Assembly (NCBI RefSeq): GCF_000701425.1
Contig: NZ_JNIW01000015.1
Coordinates: 20,543 to 84,542, forward strand
Length of the DNA stretch: 64,000 bases
Source: Deinococcus frigens DSM 12807
GTDB taxonomy: Bacteria > Deinococcota > Deinococci > Deinococcales > Deinococcaceae
Direction of reading: 5' to 3'
Part shown: positions 48,040 through 57,136 of the stretch, piece by piece
Layout: the number at the start of each line of letters is the position of its first letter
Numbering within the stretch: the stretch's first letter is position 1
Made by a program: the position numbers and the translations under genes
The notes under the pieces: model-generated
The model's input: the letters and a program-made list of their open reading frames with translations, nothing else
Told to the model about the DNA's origin: nothing
Databases searched by the model: none

Positions 48040-48633
48040 GTGAATCCGGTCCTGCTTCCATCCTCCATCAGTCCCTGGCGGCGGGCCTGGCGTACCTGGG
48101 TGCTGGGGGCGCTGCTGCCGGTGTACCTGCTGACCACCTTCTTGGGCACGCTGGCCCGCGTGGACGGCGACTCCATGCAGGAAACGCTGGCCACCGGCGA
48201 CGTGCTGCTGCTGCTGAAATACCCGCGCTGGCTGCGGGCCTGGGGCCTGCCCACGCCGTATCCGCGTCACGGCGATCTGCTGATCTTTAAAGCTCCGGCG
48301 GACAGCCCGTACAGCTTCGAGACGGTCTGGGGCCTCCGCCACCGCCCCTACAACGTCAAGCGGGCGCTGGCGCTGGCGGGCGACGCGGTAGCCATTCAAG
48401 ATGGGCGCGTGGTGGTCAACGGCAGGGCGCTGGCCGAGAGTTATGTCAGCGAGGGCTTCTTGCGGGATCAGCCCGCGCTGATTGTGCCGCCGGGCAAGGT
48501 CTGGGCAATGGGGGACAACCGCCGTCTGGGGTCCAGCCTGGACAGCCGGGTGTACGGCCCGGTGGACCTGCGAGACGTGGCTGGCCCGGCTGACCTGCGC
48601 CTGTGGCCGCGACCTGGCCTGATCCGGCGCTGA
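48040..48633 (+). CDS. lepB: signal peptidase I
   Basis: 197 residues. Membrane anchor WVLGALLPVYLLTTFLGTLA, then VDGDSMQETLATGDVLLLLK with the catalytic Ser, and YNVKRALALAGDAV with the catalytic Lys. The end has PPGKVWAMGDNRRLGSSLDS. It removes signal peptides of exported proteins, matching the many exported proteins in this region. GTG start with leaderless signal. Confidence 0.95.
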   Translation: MNPVLLPSSISPWRRAWRTWVLGALLPVYLLTTFLGTLARVDGDSMQETLATGDVLLLLKYPRWLRAWGLPTPYPRHGDLLIFKAPADSPYSFETVWGLRHRPYNVKRALALAGDAVAIQDGRVVVNGRALAESYVSEGFLRDQPALIVPPGKVWAMGDNRRLGSSLDSRVYGPVDLRDVAGPADLRLWPRPGLIRR

Positions 48634-48678
48634 CGCTTCCCTGACCACTCGGCGGAGCAAGTCCTCACCCTGGGTTGC

Positions 48679-48684
48679 TACCGT
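48679..48684 (+). promoter_or_regulatory. -10 element TACCGT, leaderless exported protein
   Basis: TACCGT is seven bases before ATG 48692. Confidence 0.6.
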
Positions 48685-48691
48685 CCTCCTT

Positions 48692-49213
48692 ATGAAAGCC
48701 GCTCACTTCTTCACTGCTGCCGCACTGACCCTGGGCACTGCCAGTCTGGGCACGGCGGGCGCACAGACGCTGGTCCCGTTCAGCGATCCCAAATTGCCCT
48801 TTAAGGTCAGTCTGCCGCAGGGCTGGCTGGGCGCGGATTTCGCCGACGGCACCTCCGGCGTCAGTCTGGTGTCGGCCAAGGCCCCGCCTGCCACGGTGAT
48901 CCGGTTGCTGTTCATGCCAAAAGAAGGCAAGGCCGTGGACCTGAACACCGAATTCGGCAAGTTCGAATCCGGCCTCAAGTCCAGCGGCGTGACCATCAAG
49001 CAACTGTCCAGCAAGGACGCCCGTTACGGCGGTGTGGGCGGCACCGAGCGCGAGTACAGCGTGACCCACCCGCAGGGCCAGCTCCGAATCCGCGTGTGGT
49101 ACGGCAACGGCGCACGGAATCTGTATTCCTTCCAGCTCACCGATTCGCCCGCCCGGTATGCGGCAGCGAATGCGCTGTTCACCAAGGTACTGGCGACACT
49201 GCGCTTTCAGTAG
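48692..49213 (+). CDS. exported hypothetical protein, PsbP/MPP6-like fold possible
   Basis: 173 residues. Signal peptide ALTLGTASLGTAGAQ. The mature part FKVSLPQGWLGADFADGTSG, IRLLFMPKEGKAVDLNTEFG, RYAAANALFTKVLATLRF looks like the small PsbP/DUF1795-type fold, which is common among bacterial exported proteins. Function unknown. Leaderless start. Confidence 0.7.
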   Translation: MKAAHFFTAAALTLGTASLGTAGAQTLVPFSDPKLPFKVSLPQGWLGADFADGTSGVSLVSAKAPPATVIRLLFMPKEGKAVDLNTEFGKFESGLKSSGVTIKQLSSKDARYGGVGGTEREYSVTHPQGQLRIRVWYGNGARNLYSFQLTDSPARYAAANALFTKVLATLRFQ

Positions 49214-49252
49214 GGGAAACGGTCCAGCCGCCAGGAAGCTGTTCCCTGGCGG

Positions 49253-50860
49253 CTAGATGCTTTCCTGCACCTCGCCGCCGTTCACCGTCCACACCCGCGT
49301 CGCCACCCGCCCGATCAACGCGCGGTCATGGCTGGCCAAAAGGACCGTGCCGGGGAAGTCCAGCAGCACCCCTTCCAGAGCCTCGATGGCGCGGATGTCC
49401 AGGTGGTTCGTCGGCTCGTCCAAGACCAGCACCTGTGCCCGCGTGACGCTCAGGCGCGCGAGGCTGAGGCGGGTGCGCTGGCCGCCGGACAGGCCGGAGA
49501 GGGGAAAGGCGGGGCCGCCGGGCAGGTCCAATCCCGCCGCGACTTCATGCAACTGGTGCGGCGTGAGGTCCGCATTGGCGTCCAGCAGTGAGCCGCCCAC
49601 CGTGGATAGCCCAGACAGTTCCTCGCCGTGCTGCCCTGCCGCGTAGACGGTCAGGCCCGGCCCCCAGTGAATCTCTCCTATAGACGGCAGCGTGCCGAGT
49701 AACGCGCCCAGCAGCGTGCTTTTGCCGCCGCCGTTTGGCCCGGTCAGGGCGATGCGTTCCCCGCGCCGCACATTCAGGTGAACGTCGCTCAGAATCTCGT
49801 TCTCACCGCGCCAGACGCTTAAGTCCCGCACGGTCAGCACTTCGGAGGGGCCGTGCGGGGCGGGGGGCAAATCCAGGCGAACGGTGCGGCGGTCCTGAAA
49901 GGGTCTGGCGGTGGCGTGGGCATCCAGGCGGTCTATCTGTTTTTGCATGGCCTTCGCTCTAGCTGAGAAAATCTGCTGGCCCCGTTCTGCCTTGTGGGTG
50001 GACCGGAACTTGTCGCCATCCTTTGCACGGCGTCGGTTTTCCTCCACGCCGCCCTTGCTGGCCTGACGGCGCTGCTCCTCCTCCAGCACCGCCCGCTTGC
50101 GCTTGAAGGCCATGTAATCGCGTTCCTGTGCCCCCCGCAAGGTGGCTTTAAGTTCCATTGCTGCCCTGTACGCGCCTGGATACGCGGTCAGGGAGCCGCG
50201 CTCCAGTTCCGCCGTGCGCGTTGTTACGGCGTCCAGGAAGGCGCGGTCATGGCTCGCCAGCACGAAGGCCGCGCCCGAATCCCGAATCCATCCCTCCAGC
50301 CACGCTGCGCCTCCCGCGTCCAGATGGTTGGTGGGTTCGTCCAGCAGGTATACGTCGGCAGGGGAGAGCAGCAGGCAGGCCAGCATCACGCGGCGGGTCT
50401 GGCCGCCCGACAGCGCCCCCGCATTCAGCTCTGCCGATAGCCCCAGGCCGTCCAGTACGCTCGCCGCCCGCGCCTCAAAATCGTAGCCGTCTGCCAGTCG
50501 GTATGCCTCCTCAGCCTCTGCAAAGGCGTTCAGGGCGGCGTCAGCGGCGTTGTCCAACGCGGCGGAGGTCATCTCGAACACCTGCCGCGCCCGTCGCAAT
50601 TCTGGTGGTATCACGGCGTCCAGCAGCGTCCCCGCCTCTGTCGCCGTGTGCTGGGTCAGCAGGGCCACTCTACCCATTCGCGTCACCGTCCCCGCATCCG
50701 GCGCGTCCAGCCCCGCCAGCACGCGCAGCAGCGTACTTTTGCCGCTGCCGTTTTCTCCAATCAGGGCCAGGCGTTCGCCCGTTCCCACTTCTATATTCAC
50801 ACCGTCAAAGATCAGCTCGTCGCCGTACATCCGGGCGACTTCCGTGGCACGCAACAACAA
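49253..50860 (-). CDS. ABC-F family ATPase
   Basis: 535 residues with two ABC domains: LIGENGSGKSTLLRVLAGL with LSGGQTRRVMLACLLLSPAD and YLLDEPTNHLD; and LTGPNGGGKSTLLGALLGTL with LSGGQRTRLSLARLSVTRAQ and LVLDEPTNHLD. The two are joined by an Arg/Lys-rich linker (MAFKRKRAVLEEEQRRQASK). No membrane part. ABC-F proteins act on ribosomes, some in antibiotic resistance. TTG 50860 with AGGGGG upstream is the likely start. Confidence 0.9.
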   Translation of the reverse strand: MLLRATEVARMYGDELIFDGVNIEVGTGERLALIGENGSGKSTLLRVLAGLDAPDAGTVTRMGRVALLTQHTATEAGTLLDAVIPPELRRARQVFEMTSAALDNAADAALNAFAEAEEAYRLADGYDFEARAASVLDGLGLSAELNAGALSGGQTRRVMLACLLLSPADVYLLDEPTNHLDAGGAAWLEGWIRDSGAAFVLASHDRAFLDAVTTRTAELERGSLTAYPGAYRAAMELKATLRGAQERDYMAFKRKRAVLEEEQRRQASKGGVEENRRRAKDGDKFRSTHKAERGQQIFSARAKAMQKQIDRLDAHATARPFQDRRTVRLDLPPAPHGPSEVLTVRDLSVWRGENEILSDVHLNVRRGERIALTGPNGGGKSTLLGALLGTLPSIGEIHWGPGLTVYAAGQHGEELSGLSTVGGSLLDANADLTPHQLHEVAAGLDLPGGPAFPLSGLSGGQRTRLSLARLSVTRAQVLVLDEPTNHLDIRAIEALEGVLLDFPGTVLLASHDRALIGRVATRVWTVNGGEVQESI

Positions 50861-51056
50861 AACATGACCCCCTGTGGGCGAAGGCCGTCCCAGGCGCACT
50901 GGAATGGCGATTCAATCCGTGTTTACAGGAGGTTGGGGCGCAACTTGGAACATCCTTTGAATGGACGGGAGACAAACGCCGGGAAGCCCGGAAGCGTTGC
51001 GGGCAGTTTAACGCAGGTGGGGGCGGCTAGGCCAGATGGCGCACCCGTCCGCGCCC

Positions 51057-51866
51057 TCATTCCTTGCGCCGGAACATCAGCACCAGCAGGAAGACCGCCG
51101 TGTTGACCAGCACAATGGTTGCACCCGTCGCCGTGTCCAGGTAGTAGCTGAGGTACAGGCCCACCACGCCGCCCATGATGCCCAGCGCGGCGGCCAGCGC
51201 GATCATGCGTGGCAGGCTGCGGGACAGCAGGCGGGCGGCGGCGCTGGACGTGATCAGCAGGCTGACGCTGAGGGTGGTGCCCACCAGTTGCACGGTCAGC
51301 ACCACCACAAGCCCGATCAGAATCAGCAGCAGGCTTTCCAGCCGCCGCACCGGCAGCCCCACCGCCCGCGCCTCGGTGGGATCGAAGGAGGCCAGCAGCA
51401 GTTCCTTCTGCACCGCGTACAGCACCGTGCCCACCACCAGCGTGACCACCAGCGCGCCCCACAGGTCGGCAGTCGTGACACCCAGCGGATTACCGATTAG
51501 AAAATGGCTCAGGTCCGAGGTAAAGGTGGGCACCTTTGAGAGCATCACGATGCCCAGCGCGAACATGCCCACGAACACGATTCCGATGGCGCTGTCCTGC
51601 TTCAGCCCGCTGCGCTGCCCCACCACGCCGATGCCCAGCGCAGTCAGCACGGCGGCCACCAGCGCGCCCAGCAACAGGCTTCCGCCCGACAGGAACGCCC
51701 CCACGATGCCCGGCAGCACCGCGTGGCTCATGGCGTCCCCGATGTAGCTCAGGCCGCGCAACACCACCCACGCGCCCACCAGCGCGCACAACACGCTGAC
51801 CAATGAGACGGCCAGCAAAGCGCGGATGAAAAAGTCGAATTGCAGGGGGTCAGTGAGGAACTGCAT
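51057..51866 (-). CDS. znuB: zinc/metal ABC transporter permease ZnuB-like
   Basis: 269 residues, eight or nine membrane segments ([75 protein letters not shown]). ABC-3 family (ZnuB/MntB). The metal is not fixed by sequence, but the zinc-type cluster at 55.9-58.2 kb favours zinc. No clear ribosome site before ATG 51866. Confidence 0.93.
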   Translation of the reverse strand: MQFLTDPLQFDFFIRALLAVSLVSVLCALVGAWVVLRGLSYIGDAMSHAVLPGIVGAFLSGGSLLLGALVAAVLTALGIGVVGQRSGLKQDSAIGIVFVGMFALGIVMLSKVPTFTSDLSHFLIGNPLGVTTADLWGALVVTLVVGTVLYAVQKELLLASFDPTEARAVGLPVRRLESLLLILIGLVVVLTVQLVGTTLSVSLLITSSAAARLLSRSLPRMIALAAALGIMGGVVGLYLSYYLDTATGATIVLVNTAVFLLVLMFRRKE

Positions 51867-51985
51867 GTCCAGGTCCAGGGATTAAAGTGTCGAAGGTCTG
51901 TTCCCCTCGTCCCCTGCACGGGAGGGGGCCGCTGGGTAAGTCAAAGAACGCGCCAGATTCCCCCGGCTGTTCTTCACAGGCAGGC

Positions 51986-52708
51986 TCAAGCCTCCGCATG
52001 CGTATGTCCTAAATATGACGTGCTGAACGTCGCCTCGATATTCTGCGGCGTGTAGACCTCGGCGGGCGTACCGTCGGCCACCACACGTTTGTTAATCAGG
52101 ATCAGGTGATCGCACCAGCGCCGGGCCTGTTCCAGATCGTGGGTGACCATCACCACGGCGCGGCCCCGGTCGGCCTGGGCGCGCAGCAAGGCCATCAGTT
52201 GCTCCTGCGTCGTGGCGTCCACGCCGGTCAGGGGTTCATCCAGCAGCAGCAGGTGGCCGTCGCGGACCAGCATGCGGGCCAGCAGCACGCGCTGGCGCTG
52301 GCCCCCACTGAGCGCGCCGATGTGGCGGTGCCGCAGGTCGTACACGCCAGTTTCTCTGAGGGCTGCCGCCACCCGCTCACGGTCCGCGCGGCCCGGCCAG
52401 CGCAGCCAGCCCAGGCGTCCGGTGCGGCCCATCATGGCCGCGTCCCAGACCGTGACCGGAAAGCCCCAGTCCAGCGTCTGCTGCTGCGGTACGTAAGAAA
52501 TGCAGTCCTGCGCGGTGTGTCCAGCGTCGAAATGCACGGCGTCGCCATAGTCCGGCAGCAGCCCTACCAGCGTCCGTAGCAGCGTGGATTTGCCCGCACC
52601 GTTGGGGCCGATGATGGCAGAGAATGTCCCGGCCTCGAAGCGCACGGTGGCGTCCTCAAGGGCCACTTGCGAGCCGTATTTGACGGTCAGATGTTCAACG
52701 CCGAGCAC
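51986..52708 (-). CDS. znuC: metal ABC transporter ATPase ZnuC-like
   Basis: 240 residues. Walker [20 protein letters not shown], signature [16 protein letters not shown], Walker [13 protein letters not shown], switch [14 protein letters not shown]. Partner of the permease 119 bases downstream. GTG start with leaderless signal TAAAAT six bases upstream. Confidence 0.94.
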   Translation of the reverse strand: MLGVEHLTVKYGSQVALEDATVRFEAGTFSAIIGPNGAGKSTLLRTLVGLLPDYGDAVHFDAGHTAQDCISYVPQQQTLDWGFPVTVWDAAMMGRTGRLGWLRWPGRADRERVAAALRETGVYDLRHRHIGALSGGQRQRVLLARMLVRDGHLLLLDEPLTGVDATTQEQLMALLRAQADRGRAVVMVTHDLEQARRWCDHLILINKRVVADGTPAEVYTPQNIEATFSTSYLGHTHAEA

Positions 52709-52714
52709 GGCGAA

Positions 52715-52720
52715 ATTTTA
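52715..52720 (-). promoter_or_regulatory. -10 element TAAAAT for znuC
   Basis: TAAAAT on the reverse strand lies six bases before the GTG at 52708. No obvious Zur palindrome is visible next to it. Confidence 0.6.
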
Positions 52721-52792
52721 CTCCTGTCGGGCCAATATTGCGAGTGGGTTATCAAGAAGGTGTGGGAAGTCAACTCGCATCTAAACTGGGGG

Positions 52793-53590
52793 ATGGAGAA
52801 TGACCTCCTAAAAATGTTGCTGTCCGCCTACGACGCCCAGTTGCGTCAGGGGGCCGAGATGCTGTCTGCCGACAGCGTTGACCAGGATGGGCCATTATGG
52901 CGCGGTAAATTTGGGGATCGCGGGTTTGTTTCTTATCGTTCGCTGGAGGGCGTTGCCGGGCAGGCACTCGATAACCTGATCGCGCAGACCATCGCCCATT
53001 ACGCCGCCGATCTGCAGATCACATCTTTCGAGTGGAAGACGCGCGGGAACGACATTCCTGCCGATCTGCCGCAGCGCCTGAGCGCACATGGTTTGCAGGC
53101 CGAAGACCCCGAAACGGTCATGCTGGGAGAGGCGAACCTGCTGGCCCAGTCCGTGCCGCTCCCGGACGGCGTGACGCTTCGCCGCATCGACGATCAGAGA
53201 GACCCGTACCCGGATGTGGTGCGGGCGGCCAGGGCGCAGGAACTGGCATTCGGCCACCCATCTAACGTGGACGATTTGATGCGCCTGATCGAGAAAGGTG
53301 CGGGCCGCGTGGAACTCTGGGTGGCCGAAACCCCGCAGGAAGTGGTCTGCGTGGGCCGTCTGGAAATCATCCCAGGCACTGAATTTACTGGATTGTGGGG
53401 CGGCGGCACCTTACCGGAGTGGCGCGGACGGGGCCTTTACCGCGCCCTCACAGCGGCCCGCGCCCAGTCCGCACTCGCCAGGGGCGCGCGTTACCTGCAC
53501 AGCGACTGCACCAGATTCTCCCGCCCGATTCTGGAGCGGAGCGGGATGCTGGCCGTCATGACGACGACGCCGTATGTCTGGCGGCGCTGA
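52793..53590 (+). CDS. GNAT-family acetyltransferase
   Basis: 265 residues. The C-terminal half carries the GNAT core VVCVGRLEIIPGTEFTGLWG, GTLPEWRGRGLYRALTAARA with the acetyl-CoA-binding Arg/Gly loop, then ARYLHSDCTRFSRPILERSG. The N-terminal half (LSAYDAQLRQGAEMLSADS ... ITSFEWKTRGNDIP) may be a second, decayed GNAT domain. Substrate unknown. ATG 52793 follows GGGGG; ATG 52814 is another choice. Divergent from znuC. Confidence 0.85.
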   Translation: MENDLLKMLLSAYDAQLRQGAEMLSADSVDQDGPLWRGKFGDRGFVSYRSLEGVAGQALDNLIAQTIAHYAADLQITSFEWKTRGNDIPADLPQRLSAHGLQAEDPETVMLGEANLLAQSVPLPDGVTLRRIDDQRDPYPDVVRAARAQELAFGHPSNVDDLMRLIEKGAGRVELWVAETPQEVVCVGRLEIIPGTEFTGLWGGGTLPEWRGRGLYRALTAARAQSALARGARYLHSDCTRFSRPILERSGMLAVMTTTPYVWRR

Positions 53591-53678
53591 CACGGATCAA
53601 CTTGCCCTGGCAACCGGCCTGACAGTCGCCTGACCCACATCTGAAGAAAGGCTGACCTGACCCTTCCATACTTGTCTC

Positions 53679-55379
53679 ATGATAAACCAAAATCAATCGT
53701 CCCAGAGCTTCTGGCACCGCCTTCTGGACGCCAGGATCACCCGCCGGGGTGTCGTGGGCACGGCGGCAGCGGGCGCAGCGGCGCTGGCTTTGCCCGTCAC
53801 CTTCAGCGGCGCGCAGGCAGCGGCCAACAACGGCGCGCCCATCAACGCCGATCCCACCAAACTCAAGCCGCAGACGGTGGCACCCTTCCGCCCCATCGAA
53901 CCCACCCGCGCCGACACCCTGACCCTGCCAGCGGGCTACCGCTTTCAGGTGCTGGCCCCCTGGGGTGAGACGTTCACGGCAGATGGCCGCGAAATCGGCT
54001 TTAACCATGATTTTATCGGCTACTTCCCGGCAGATCTGCTCGGGGGCGGTCAGAGCGCCACCGACGCCCTGCTGACCATCAACCATGAGTATGTCAATCC
54101 CCTATTTGTAGGCGGCAATACCAAAGAGCGCACCCCGGCGCAGATCAAGAAAGAGATGGAATCGGTGGGCGTCAGCGTGGTGCGGGTGAGCAAGCAAGGC
54201 CAGACCTGGAAAGTGGTGCCGGACGCCCGCAACCGGCGGATCGACGCCATGACCCAGATTGAGCTGACCGGGCCGGTGCGCGGCCAAGCGCCCGTCAAGG
54301 GGGCCACCGTGGTCAGCGGGACGGTGGGCAACTGCTCCGGCGGCCAGACCCCCTGGGGCACATTGCTGACCTGTGAGGAAAACGTGGACGGCTACGCCAA
54401 AGCCTGGGCGGGCAGCGGCTACGAGGCCATGCACCAGGGCTGGGTTACGGAAATTGATCCCTTTGATGCCGCCTGGATGCCCAAGAAGCGCACGGCGATG
54501 GGACGTTTCCGGCACGAGAACGCCGCCGTCAAGGTGGCCCAGGATGGCCGGGTGGTGGTGTACATGGGCGACGACATGCAGGATGCGTGCATCTATAAGT
54601 TCGTCAGCCGGAATAAATACAACCCGGCCAACCGCGCCGCCAACCGTGACCTGCTGGCCGAGGGCGATCTGTATGTCGCCAATTTCGGCAATGGCAGTTG
54701 GTTACTGCTGGACTACGACAAGAACAAGAAATTGCAGGAGGCCAATGCCAGTGACGGCAAGCCCCTGTTTGCCAGTCAGGCCGAGGTGCTGGCCGACGCC
54801 CGTTCCAGCGCCCTGGCGATTGGCGGCACCCCGGTAGACCGCCCGGAGGACATTGAGATTCACCCGCGCACCGGCGAGGTGTATGCCGCGCTGACCAACA
54901 ACAGCAAGCACGGCAATTATTTCGGCCACATCATCAAATTCCGTGAGGACAAGGATAACTTCACCGCCGAGAAATTCCTGTGGGAAGTCTTTGCCTACGG
55001 TGGCCCACAGAGCGGCTTTGCCAGCCCGGACAACCTGGTGTTCGATCCCTACGGCAACCTGTGGATGGTGACGGACAACAGTGATCTGGGCACCAACCCG
55101 ATCAAGGAATACCACGGCAACAATGCCATGTTCTTCTTCCCCACCGAGGGGCCGAACATGGGTAAGGCTTACCGCTTCGCCGTCGGCCCGATAGACGCCG
55201 AGATGACCGGCCCGGTGTTCTCGCCCGACGGCAAGACTCTCTTCTTGTCGGTTCAGCATCCCGGTGAGGACAGCGAGAGCCTGGACAACCTGACCAGCAC
55301 CTTCGCGGCGGCACCGGGTAGCAAGACGCCCCGCCCCACGCTGGTCGCCATTGAGGGCTTTCCGGGCTGGACAGCGTGA
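53679..55379 (+). CDS. PhoX-like (DUF839) alkaline phosphatase, Tat-exported
   Basis: 566 residues. Tat signal ARITRRGVVGTAAAGAAALA. The DUF839/PhoX propeller is marked by EIGFNHDFIGYFP, NHEYVNPLFVGG, GGQTPWGTLLTCEENVDGY, MGRFRHENAAVKVAQDGRVV, MGDDMQDACIYKF and PDNLVFDPYGNLWMVTDN. PhoX enzymes are calcium- and iron-dependent phosphatases; here the set of ligands cannot be fully checked. Its C-terminus overlaps the next gene by four bases (GTGA). Confidence 0.9.
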   Translation: MINQNQSSQSFWHRLLDARITRRGVVGTAAAGAAALALPVTFSGAQAAANNGAPINADPTKLKPQTVAPFRPIEPTRADTLTLPAGYRFQVLAPWGETFTADGREIGFNHDFIGYFPADLLGGGQSATDALLTINHEYVNPLFVGGNTKERTPAQIKKEMESVGVSVVRVSKQGQTWKVVPDARNRRIDAMTQIELTGPVRGQAPVKGATVVSGTVGNCSGGQTPWGTLLTCEENVDGYAKAWAGSGYEAMHQGWVTEIDPFDAAWMPKKRTAMGRFRHENAAVKVAQDGRVVVYMGDDMQDACIYKFVSRNKYNPANRAANRDLLAEGDLYVANFGNGSWLLLDYDKNKKLQEANASDGKPLFASQAEVLADARSSALAIGGTPVDRPEDIEIHPRTGEVYAALTNNSKHGNYFGHIIKFREDKDNFTAEKFLWEVFAYGGPQSGFASPDNLVFDPYGNLWMVTDNSDLGTNPIKEYHGNNAMFFFPTEGPNMGKAYRFAVGPIDAEMTGPVFSPDGKTLFLSVQHPGEDSESLDNLTSTFAAAPGSKTPRPTLVAIEGFPGWTA

Positions 55380-55684
55380 CCGCCTGGCCGCGTTCCAGTG
55401 CGCCGTGGATCGTGGGCCGCCCCGCCCGCTTCTCGGATGCCAGCGAGGATTTTCTCAACGAGTTGACCCGCCAGCAACCCTGGCGCAAGGCCCGCAGCGA
55501 GGCGTGGCTTGAGGTCCTGAGCGACGTACTGGGCGATCCTGCCCTCAGCGCCGCGTTTCCAGACGCTGGGGCCAACGCCTGGCTCGCTGGCCTCTCTGCC
55601 CCCGAACAGACCGAGGCCCGCGCCGTGCTGGCCGAATTTAAAGCCTATCTGAATGAGTGGGGCTGGCTGACTGATCAGGCATAG
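55376..55684 (+). CDS. hypothetical protein coupled to PhoX-like gene
   Basis: 102 residues, GTG start overlapping the PhoX stop. Helical, Trp-rich: RQQPWRKARSEAWLEVLSDV and FKAYLNEWGWLTD. No signal peptide, no family recognised. The overlap suggests a joint expression with the phosphatase, for example as a chaperone before Tat export, which is speculation. Confidence 0.7.
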   Translation: MTAWPRSSAPWIVGRPARFSDASEDFLNELTRQQPWRKARSEAWLEVLSDVLGDPALSAAFPDAGANAWLAGLSAPEQTEARAVLAEFKAYLNEWGWLTDQA

Positions 55685-55720
55685 CGTCAGCGCACTCGTC
55701 CACTACCGAGACCAATAGCC

Positions 55721-55755
55721 AAAGCCTGCCCCGCGTGAGTTGCGGGGCAGGCTTT
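55721..55755 (+). terminator. strong hairpin terminator
   Basis: AAAGCCTGCCCCGC (55721-55734) pairs perfectly with GCGGGGCAGGCTTT (55742-55755) with a seven-base loop. It follows the 102-residue gene by 36 bases. The T part lies inside the stem. Confidence 0.85.
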
Positions 55756-55836
55756 GCTGCGTGGTTTAGAGAAAGCGCGGGTCACACCAGCTTAAGATGA
55801 GTCGCAGACGAATCCGAGCGGAGCGAGAATAAGCAA

Positions 55837-55909
55837 GAGGGGACTGCGACGATGAAAGTCTTTGTTGGCGCTTTCCCAACAGAGACTGGAATCAAAGCAG
55901 TCCCCCCTC
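55837..55909. repeat. long imperfect hairpin / palindromic element
   Basis: GAGGGGACTGC (55837-55847) pairs with GCAGTCCCCCCTC (55897-55909, two extra C). Inside, AGTCT/AGACT and TGTTGG/CCAACA pair as well, closing on a loop of about seven bases near 55868. The whole 73-base block forms one imperfect stem. It stands beyond the 3' end of znuA and after an adjacent GAATCCGAGCGGAGCGAG box. It may be a mobile palindromic repeat or a small RNA. Confidence 0.7.
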
Positions 55910-55926
55910 ACACGGCGCTGATGACG

Positions 55927-56832
55927 TTACTTCAAGGCCTGCATCATCCCGTCCACATTGGCACGGAAAGCTCCCAGGAAGGTTTCGCCCGCGCTCCCTT
56001 TCGGCCCCAGCGCGTCGGTGTACAGCGGCGGAGCGATCTTCGCGCCCGTTTCTTTCGCCAGTGCCTGTGCCAGACGGGTATTGATGACGTTCTCGGTGAA
56101 GATGACTTTCGCACCGCTCTTCTTGACGGCTGTGATCAGCGTCGCCAGTTCGCGTGCACTCGGCTCGCGCTCCGTGCTGAGGCCGGGAATCACGGTGCCG
56201 ACAACCGTGAGGCCGTAACGGGCAGCAAAGTAATTCAGGGCGTCGTGGTTGGTCACGATCTGCCGCTGGCTGGCGGGCAGCGTGGCAAACTGCTTTTTCG
56301 CGTAGGCGTCGGCCTCGCTCAACTTGTCCAGGTACGCGGCGGCGTTGCTGGCATAGGTTGCCTTGCCCGCCGGGTCTAGGGCGCTCAGGGTATTCTGGAC
56401 GTTCTTCACGTAGCCTGCCGCCAGCCCCAGGTCCCACCACGCATGGGGATCAAAGTCGCTGTGTTCTTCCCCGGCGTGTTCCTCGCCTTTCTCTTCCTCG
56501 CCGCCCTCGCGCAGCTTCAGGCCGCTGGTCAGGGTCTTGACCGGCACAGAGGGCGCAGAGGCCCGCACCTGCGGCAACCACGGTTCCAGCCCAGCCCCGT
56601 TCACGAACAGCACCCGGCTGCCCGCCAGACCCCGGATTACGCTGGCTGTGGGCTGAAAGGTGTGCGAGTCCCCTCCAACAGGCACGATCTCGTTGATGCT
56701 CACGCGCGTCCCGCCCACATTCCGCACGAAGTCGGCCAGGATGCTGTTGGACACGCTGACTTGCAGGGGCGCAGCCTGGGCGCTTGCCAGCCCTGACAGC
56801 CCCAGCAGGCCCAGAACAATCAGGCCCTTCAC
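55927..56832 (-). CDS. znuA: zinc ABC transporter substrate-binding protein ZnuA-like
   Basis: 301 residues. Signal peptide [19 protein letters not shown]. Metal-site parts: [14 protein letters not shown] (His), a His/Glu-rich loop [20 protein letters not shown] typical of zinc binding proteins, [20 protein letters not shown] and [23 protein letters not shown] start at 56832 overlapping the rpmB stop by four bases, with a GTGGAG ribosome site. Partner permease and ATPase are 3-5 kb away at 51.0-52.7 kb. Confidence 0.94.
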   Translation of the reverse strand: MKGLIVLGLLGLSGLASAQAAPLQVSVSNSILADFVRNVGGTRVSINEIVPVGGDSHTFQPTASVIRGLAGSRVLFVNGAGLEPWLPQVRASAPSVPVKTLTSGLKLREGGEEEKGEEHAGEEHSDFDPHAWWDLGLAAGYVKNVQNTLSALDPAGKATYASNAAAYLDKLSEADAYAKKQFATLPASQRQIVTNHDALNYFAARYGLTVVGTVIPGLSTEREPSARELATLITAVKKSGAKVIFTENVINTRLAQALAKETGAKIAPPLYTDALGPKGSAGETFLGAFRANVDGMMQALK

Positions 56833-57074
56833 AGCAACTCCACTTGCTTAAAGCCACCGCGCACCAACGTGCGAAGAGCGTGGGCGCTGAGCCACACAGT
56901 CTTCACCACGCCGCCCTCGCGGATGGTGCGTTTTTGTAGGTTGGCCTTCTGCACCCGCTTGCTGACGCCCGTGACCTTGCGCCCCACCCCGCCCGCCGCC
57001 CGCGCCTTGCCGCGCCTGATCACGCTGTTGACCACCAGATTTTTCTTGCCCGTCAGATAACATTCACGGCTCAT
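56829..57074 (-). CDS. rpmB: 50S ribosomal protein L28
   Basis: 81 residues: [20 protein letters not shown], then [20 protein letters not shown] and [20 protein letters not shown]. It matches the Thermus/Deinococcus type of L28, with one Cys only, so it would not need zinc. Placed between CobW and znuA; whether it is the sole L28 gene or a zinc-stress paralogue cannot be told from the window. AAGGAG precedes ATG 57074. Confidence 0.95.
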   Translation of the reverse strand: MSRECYLTGKKNLVVNSVIRRGKARAAGGVGRKVTGVSKRVQKANLQKRTIREGGVVKTVWLSAHALRTLVRGGFKQVELL

Positions 57075-57136
57075 TTGAAACTCCTTTGGAGAGAGATGGA
57101 AAAAGGAAAAACGGAACAGGTCAACGCGTACAGGCT

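Noticed and set aside
49994..51030. Plus-strand frames opposite the ABC-F gene
   Set aside because: Antisense shadows of a well-conserved ATPase with no independent support.
55852..56379. A 175-codon plus-strand frame starting in the hairpin
   Set aside because: It is antisense to znuA, with shadow-type composition; the ATG lies in the palindromic element.
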